Shown in pieces: positions 51,990 to 56,077 of a stretch of 56,077 nucleotides of DNA. The notes beneath the pieces were generated by a model. The model was not told the origin of the DNA. It made no database searches and was given only the letters and a program-made list of their open reading frames with translations. Source of the DNA: Eutrophocola sp965662685 (GTDB lineage Bacteria; Pseudomonadota; Gammaproteobacteria; Pseudomonadales; Pseudohongiellaceae); assembly GCA_965662685.1 (NCBI GenBank), contig CBFIIQ010000017.1:1-56077 (forward strand), given 5' to 3'. The translations under genes and the position numbers were made by a program. The stretch's first letter is position 1. Each line of letters starts with the position of its first letter.

Positions 51990-51997
51990 GGGGGGGG
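51990..51997. repeat. Homopolymer tract of eight G (C on the coding strand) in the MFS leader
   Basis: Eight G in a row, followed by A and three G, lie 15-22 bases upstream of the MFS start. Such tracts slip during replication and can change spacing between transcription and translation signals. Confidence 0.7.
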
Positions 51998-52021
51998 AGG
52001 GCAACAAAATAACCGGCATCA

Positions 52022-53020
52022 TCAAAGTGTAATCACCGCTGCACCATTAAACTTCCCTGCCTTCAAGTCAGACAGCGCCTGATTGACCTGCACCAATGGA
52101 TAGGGATGCACCTGTGTATGAATCGATGATTTATCTGCCAGTTCCATAAAGTTCACACCATCCTGACGGGTAAGGTTCGCTACTGAGGCAATAGTCCGTT
52201 CTCCCCATAAAAGATCATAATCAAACGAGGGAATAGGGCTCATGTGTATACCCGCACATACAACGGTTCCGCCAGGACGAACCAGGGCAAGGGCGCGGGG
52301 TACCAGCTCACCTGCCGGTGCAAAGATAATAACAGCATCCAGCGGCGAATCAGGGGTATCGTCCGAGCTCCCCGCCCATACTGCGCCAAGACTGCAGGCA
52401 AATTCCTGGGCAGCATTATCTCCTTTACGGGTAAAAGCATATATCTTGTCACCTTCTACTTTAGCGATCTGGACCAGAATATGCGCACTGGCACCAAAGC
52501 CCATTAATCCGAGTTTACGCGGCTTACCCGCCAGGCCTGCACCCGCTAACCTGTAGGCCCGGTAGCCGATAAGACCGGCACACAGGAGAGGTGCCACCTG
52601 AACATCGGCATATTTATCCGGCAAGGAAAAACAGTAGCGATAGTCAGCGACGCAGTATTCGGCAAAGCCGCCATTGATCTGACAGCCGGTATAGCGAGCA
52701 TCGGGGCACAAGTTTTCCATGCCAGCCCGACAGAAGTCACAGCATCGGCAACTGCTGCCAAGCCAGGGAATCCCGATACGCTGACCTAAACTGAATCCGC
52801 TTACCTGCTCGCCCATGGCTTCTATTATTCCTACAACCTGATGACCGGGAACAATCGGATACTCCGACTGCGATAGCTCGCCGTCAAGTACATGCAAATC
52901 GGTACGACAGACGCCACATACCAGCACGCGCACCAGCAACTGCCCTGGACCCGCTACCGGTGTCTCAAGCTCGGTCAGTACCAGAGGAGTACCGGGACTG
53001 TTTAGCAACATTGCCTGCAT
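52022..53020 (-). CDS. Zinc-dependent alcohol dehydrogenase family protein
   Basis: This 332-residue MDR enzyme has the catalytic zinc ligands C38 and H60 (VCGVCRTDLH; PGHQVVG, with Gln in place of the usual Glu after His), the structural zinc cysteines (CRCCDFCRAGMENLC, about 92-106) and a Rossmann segment (LGLMGFGASAHILVQIA). It resembles the AdhA/zinc-binding alcohol dehydrogenase family of proteobacteria that act on short or medium alcohols and aldehydes. It follows the alanine dehydrogenase gene after about 35 bases on the same strand. Confidence 0.9.
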   Translation of the reverse strand: MQAMLLNSPGTPLVLTELETPVAGPGQLLVRVLVCGVCRTDLHVLDGELSQSEYPIVPGHQVVGIIEAMGEQVSGFSLGQRIGIPWLGSSCRCCDFCRAGMENLCPDARYTGCQINGGFAEYCVADYRYCFSLPDKYADVQVAPLLCAGLIGYRAYRLAGAGLAGKPRKLGLMGFGASAHILVQIAKVEGDKIYAFTRKGDNAAQEFACSLGAVWAGSSDDTPDSPLDAVIIFAPAGELVPRALALVRPGGTVVCAGIHMSPIPSFDYDLLWGERTIASVANLTRQDGVNFMELADKSSIHTQVHPYPLVQVNQALSDLKAGKFNGAAVITL

Positions 53021-53055
53021 GGCTTGATTTCTCCCTCCGAATCCTGCCGCCTCTT

Positions 53056-54171
53056 TTAAATCAGAAACTGGGTTGGTTCAGAATAAGCCAGCCCATGGGC
53101 CTGGGCTACCATCTCGCAACACAGGTGTCCCGCATGGACATTAAGACCGCCCATGAAACCCTCATCACCAGCCAACGCCTTTTTCCAGCCTTGATCTGCC
53201 AGACGCAGGATATAAGGCAGTGTTGCATTATTAAGCCCGAACGACGAAGTCCGCGGCACCACGCCTGGCATATTGGCTACGCAATAATGCACGACACCAT
53301 CAACAACAAAGGTAGGGTCTGAATGGGTAGTAGCATGGGAGGTTTCAAAACAGCCACCCTGATCAATGGCAACATCCACCACAACAGACCCAGGTTTCAT
53401 CCGACTTATAATGTCACGGGTAAGCAGTCTCGGTGCAGCGGCGCCTGCCACCAGGACGGCCCCTATCACCAGATCTGCTTCCAGGGCATATTTTTCAATG
53501 CTGGCCTTGTTGGAAAATACACAATGCACGCGGCCGGCAAAATTATTATCCAGCTCCCGCAAACGTGGCACATTGTTATCCAGGATGGTCACTTCTGCTC
53601 CCATCCCCTTGGCAATATAAGCGGCATTTTCACCGACAATGCCGCCGCCAATAATCAACACATGGGCGGAATCCACCCCTGGTACTCCTCCCAGCAGAAT
53701 ACCAGCTCCGCCATTGTCCTTTTCCAGACAACTGGCACCGGCCTGAACCGCCAGGCGCCCGGCCACTTCACTCATGGGAGCCAGCAGGGGCAATACACCA
53801 TCGGGTGTAAAAATGGTTTCATAGGCTATGGCTGTGACACCGGATTTCATCAAAGCCTCTGTCTGGTTTATATCCGGGGCCAGGTGCAGGTAGGCAAACA
53901 AGACCTGCCCCTTTCTAAACATGCCGATTTCCTGTGGCTGCGGCTCCTTCACCTTGACAACCAGTTCCGCTTTTTCAAAGACTTCTCTGGCTGTTGTTAC
54001 AATGTGTGCACCGGCTGCGCGGTAATCATCATCCGTCAACCCGATACCGGTGCCCAGCCCGGACTGGGCTACGACCTGATGACCATGATGGGTCAGCTCA
54101 ACCACACTGGTAGGCACCATGCCTGCCCGGTATTCATTGTCTTTTATTTCTTTCGGGACACCTACAATCAT
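53056..54171 (-). CDS. ald: Alanine dehydrogenase
   Basis: This 371-residue enzyme oxidises L-alanine to pyruvate and ammonia with NAD+. The N-terminus MIVGVPKEIKDNEYRAGMVP, the pyruvate-binding K75 (VVKVKEPQ) and H96 (FAYLHLA), the Rossmann GGGIVGENAAYIAKGMGAEVTILD and the active-site VVDVAIDQGGCFETSHATTHSDPTF are in place. The second of two adjacent ATG codons (54171) is chosen, because it lies 6 bases after GGAG and gives the usual length of 371. Confidence 0.95.
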   Translation of the reverse strand: MIVGVPKEIKDNEYRAGMVPTSVVELTHHGHQVVAQSGLGTGIGLTDDDYRAAGAHIVTTAREVFEKAELVVKVKEPQPQEIGMFRKGQVLFAYLHLAPDINQTEALMKSGVTAIAYETIFTPDGVLPLLAPMSEVAGRLAVQAGASCLEKDNGGAGILLGGVPGVDSAHVLIIGGGIVGENAAYIAKGMGAEVTILDNNVPRLRELDNNFAGRVHCVFSNKASIEKYALEADLVIGAVLVAGAAAPRLLTRDIISRMKPGSVVVDVAIDQGGCFETSHATTHSDPTFVVDGVVHYCVANMPGVVPRTSSFGLNNATLPYILRLADQGWKKALAGDEGFMGGLNVHAGHLCCEMVAQAHGLAYSEPTQFLI

Positions 54172-54294
54172 CATTTTCTCCAGACTGTTTCAAGCAGCAT
54201 TAACTTATTATCGTTTTAACATGAATAGTTATAAGACTGAAAATTAATTCGCATTTTCTGATTATGGACACTAAATACAGGCTACAGGGGACCT

Positions 54295-54300
54295 TATAAT
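54295..54300 (+). promoter_or_regulatory. Isolated -10 box (TATAAT) upstream of the LapA-like gene
   Basis: A perfect TATAAT lies 160 bases upstream of the LapA-like start, without a convincing -35 box. If real, the gene has a leader of about 150 bases that includes the palindrome at 54411-54426. Confidence 0.35.
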
Positions 54301-54410
54301 GCCGGCAAGGGAGCTATTGATAAGCGTGCCAATATACTTCGACTTGCGAGAAGGCAGCCAGCAGGCTGGTTCTGTTTGCTGATGCTTGAGCGTCACGGTT
54401 TTGAGCGTAT

Positions 54411-54426
54411 GCTGTATCAATACAGC
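54411..54426 (+). promoter_or_regulatory. 16-base palindrome in the leader of the LapA-like gene
   Basis: GCTGTAT-CA-ATACAGC is a perfect inverted repeat 35 bases upstream of the start at 54461. It could be an operator, or a weak stem in the messenger. Confidence 0.4.
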
Positions 54427-54460
54427 GTAATTTCAAACAGGACAGCCCAGGGTGGAAAAA

Positions 54461-54655
54461 ATGAACTGGAAAATGATAGTCGGTGTAACAGCCTTGATTC
54501 TGATGGCCATCTTCGTCTTTCAGAACATGGAAGTGGTCAGCGTAGATTTTCTGATCTGGAGTTTGCAGGCCTCGCGGGTCATTATCTACCTGTCTATCTT
54601 CCTGATTGGCGCGGTAGTTGGCTGGCTTTGGAAATCCGTTACCCTGCACCATTAA
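54461..54655 (+). CDS. LapA-like small membrane protein (DUF1049)
   Basis: This 64-residue protein has two membrane helices (about 5-22 and 36-57) and the LapA pattern VFQNMEVVSVDFLIWSLQASRVIIYLSIFLIGAVVGWLWK. In E. coli LapA works with LapB in lipopolysaccharide assembly, but no lapB is nearby here. The ATG at 54461 lies five bases after GGGTGGA; the GTG at 54452 is less likely. Confidence 0.8.
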   Translation: MNWKMIVGVTALILMAIFVFQNMEVVSVDFLIWSLQASRVIIYLSIFLIGAVVGWLWKSVTLHH

Positions 54656-54838
54656 TCGCAGGCTACTGGCCTTCCCTGCCAAAAACCCGGTTATTGGTCG
54701 ATCAGGAACAAGGCCGTTATGCAGCGCCAGGTCACCCGCAATCAGCGTCACCCAGGAACAATCGCAGGGCAGTCAAGGGAGAGCGGAATGGTTATTGCAT
54801 CGCTGGTATAGGTTATCCAAGGACAACTTATCCTGCAG

Positions 54839-55201
54839 ATGAAACTTATTGAATTACCAGCAATTTTTCCTGACTGGCTCCTTCCCTGGCTGGTCACCGC
54901 CGCCTCTTTATGCATCACGCTGGTGTTGCAGCGGATCATTTTAGTGCACCTGGAAACTACCTTTGGCAACGACTCCCGGGACCACAAACACCTGCTTATG
55001 AAATCTGCCAATGTTCTACTACTGATCTATCTGCCGGCTGAGTTGCAACTTGCCCTGGACCGTATCGATATCTCCAACTCACTGTTAACCAGCGCAATAT
55101 TGATCATCGCCATCATCATTTTTGCTGATCGTTTTCCGATTACTGCAATTAATCTGGAACAGAAAGAGGCCGACAGGTTTTTCAGGCTGAAACAGGAATG
55201 A
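54839..55201 (+). CDS. Small membrane protein of unknown function
   Basis: This 120-residue protein has three hydrophobic segments (PWLVTAASLCITLVLQRIILVHL, LLLIYLPAELQLAL, LLTSAILIIAIIIFADRF) and ends in QKEADRFFRLKQE. The pattern recalls the membrane part of small-conductance mechanosensitive channels, but no channel signature or pore glycine-alanine motif is present, and it is too short to be one. A 183-base gap before it contains nothing recognised. Function unknown. Confidence 0.5.
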   Translation: MKLIELPAIFPDWLLPWLVTAASLCITLVLQRIILVHLETTFGNDSRDHKHLLMKSANVLLLIYLPAELQLALDRIDISNSLLTSAILIIAIIIFADRFPITAINLEQKEADRFFRLKQE

Positions 55202-55316
55202 AATAAAACAAAACGCTGACTCACCCGCATAGCGCAGGCTGATTTGTTTTCGCTCAAGGGCTCTGCAGACAGCACCAAAATCACTATAGCCACCCCATAA
55301 GTAAAGGTAATTGAAA

Positions 55317-56077
55317 ATGCTATCAATGACGTTAACAGAAACACCAGTCCAGCTTTCTTTTCACTCCTTGAAAAAGCCGGTACTCGCACTGATATTGCTC
55401 TGCACCGCAACCCTGTCTGCATTAAGCAGTGCCCAGGAACTTCCTTCCATAGAAGACACGGTAGCCAATACCATGCCTATGGAAGGTTACTTTAACCTTT
55501 ACTGGGATGCTGACAGCGGCAAAATGTATTGGGAAATCGACAAGCTCGATACTGAATTTATGTATCTGATTTCCATGGGCTCCGGCCTGGGTTCCAATCC
55601 CATTGGCATTGACCGTGGACAGCTGGCGGGTACTTTCATTCTGACCGCCAGGCGAATAGGTCCCAAGGTATTACTCATGGAGCCCAACTACCGCTACGTG
55701 GCCAACAGTGAAAACGAACTGGAAAGGCAGGCCGTGGTAGATGCTTTCGCACCCTCTGTGCACTGGGGCTTTGATATTGTTGCCGAGACTGATGGCAGCG
55801 TGCTGGTGGATGCCAGTGACTTTTTCATGCGTGATGCCCGTGATGTCATCGGCACAATCGCCAGTCGCAACCAGGGAAACTTCAGCCTGGAAAAAAGCCG
55901 TAGCGCGTTCTACCTGGATGCTACCAAGACTTTCCCCGAGAATATCGAGGTGGAAGTGATGCTCACGTTCACCAGCAGCAACCCCGGTAACCTGGTGAAT
56001 GGTGTCGCCGCCACCGGCAATGCTATAACCCTGCGTCAGCATCACTCCATGATCAAACTGCCAGATGATAATTATGT
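55317..56077 (+). CDS. DUF5118/DUF5117-type zinc-dependent metalloprotease, N-terminal part
   Basis: Only the first 253 codons are in the window. The signal peptide (hydrophobic VLALILLCTATLSALSSAQ) is followed by the region typical of the DUF5118/DUF5117 exported metalloproteases (MEGYFNLYWDADSGKMYWEIDKLDTEFMYLISMGSGLGSNPIGIDRGQLAGTFILTARRIGPKVLLMEPNYRY, then FAPSVHWGFDIVAETDGSVLVDASDFFMRD). The zinc-binding HEXXH would be further on and cannot be seen. The ATG at 55317 lies nine bases after AAAGG. Confidence 0.8.
   Translation, partial: MLSMTLTETPVQLSFHSLKKPVLALILLCTATLSALSSAQELPSIEDTVANTMPMEGYFNLYWDADSGKMYWEIDKLDTEFMYLISMGSGLGSNPIGIDRGQLAGTFILTARRIGPKVLLMEPNYRYVANSENELERQAVVDAFAPSVHWGFDIVAETDGSVLVDASDFFMRDARDVIGTIASRNQGNFSLEKSRSAFYLDATKTFPENIEVEVMLTFTSSNPGNLVNGVAATGNAITLRQHHSMIKLPDDNY

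Noticed and set aside
53323..54219. Open frame of 298 codons on the plus strand opposite alanine dehydrogenase
   Set aside because: It lies antisense to a perfectly conserved ald gene, and its translation is rich in Gln, His, Gly and Cys with no recognisable domain.
54839..55201. Truncated mechanosensitive channel
   Set aside because: Hydrophobic pattern only; there is no pore motif or cytosolic domain, and no frameshifted continuation was found downstream.

Overview
The window looks like a chromosomal stretch from a free-living, aerobic, Gram-negative gammaproteobacterium, probably marine or aquatic. This is inferred from gene content: a complete Mla outer-membrane lipid system, an OprF-like OmpA protein, AsmA, SixA, a LapA-like protein, polyphosphate:AMP phosphotransferase, many Sec/Tat-exported oxidoreductases and c-type cytochrome domains. 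The mix of DUF1501/DUF1549 proteins, PQQ sugar dehydrogenases, hydroxy-acid oxidases and lipoprotein amidohydrolases recalls oligotrophic marine lineages of the OM182/Pseudohongiella type, but that placement is only a guess. No rRNA, tRNA, CRISPR array, phage or insertion sequence was recognised. Genes are densely packed in short operons on both strands.

Layout. 1-7.3 kb: a DUF1501 plus cytochrome/DUF1549/DUF1553 pair (minus), diverging from a metallo-beta-lactamase-fold hydrolase, a serine hydrolase and an HD-domain di-iron oxygenase-like protein (plus). 7.4-13 kb: an OmpA-family porin, a Tat-exported amidase, then a quinoprotein sugar dehydrogenase and an amidohydrolase lipoprotein. 13-16 kb: a rubrerythrin / Fe-S oxidoreductase / DUF3501 operon, probably for peroxide or redox stress. 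16-22.3 kb: a large AsmA protein, a GntR-ABC exporter operon and SixA. 22.5-29.6 kb: a periplasmic oxidation island with a second sugar dehydrogenase, two hydroxy-acid oxidases that both carry a CXXCH motif, a TIM-barrel epimerase-like protein and a cytochrome c-sorbosone dehydrogenase fusion. Its intergenic DNA holds a REP/BIME pair, two short-unit tandem repeats and a long palindrome.

29.8-35.6 kb is the most interesting block: a SpoIIE-type phosphatase, an RsbW-type kinase and a STAS protein, followed at once by MlaF, MlaE, MlaD, MlaA and MlaC. This suggests a partner-switching module that controls phospholipid transport through a phosphorylatable MlaB-like STAS protein. A second SpoIIE phosphatase with an extracytoplasmic Cache sensor lies nearby (38.9-40.9 kb). 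Between the two are a coiled-coil protein, a small exported protein and CinA.

41.2-42.2 kb: an AT-rich gene for a seven-helix membrane protein ending in a Fis-type helix-turn-helix, a candidate membrane-bound transcription factor of an unfamiliar architecture. 42.2-56 kb: an HD-GYP phosphodiesterase, several small membrane proteins, a pirin, PAP, a slipin/NfeD pair, an MFS transporter, a zinc alcohol dehydrogenase, alanine dehydrogenase, a LapA-like protein, a small membrane protein and the start of a DUF5118-type zinc metalloprotease that runs off the end.
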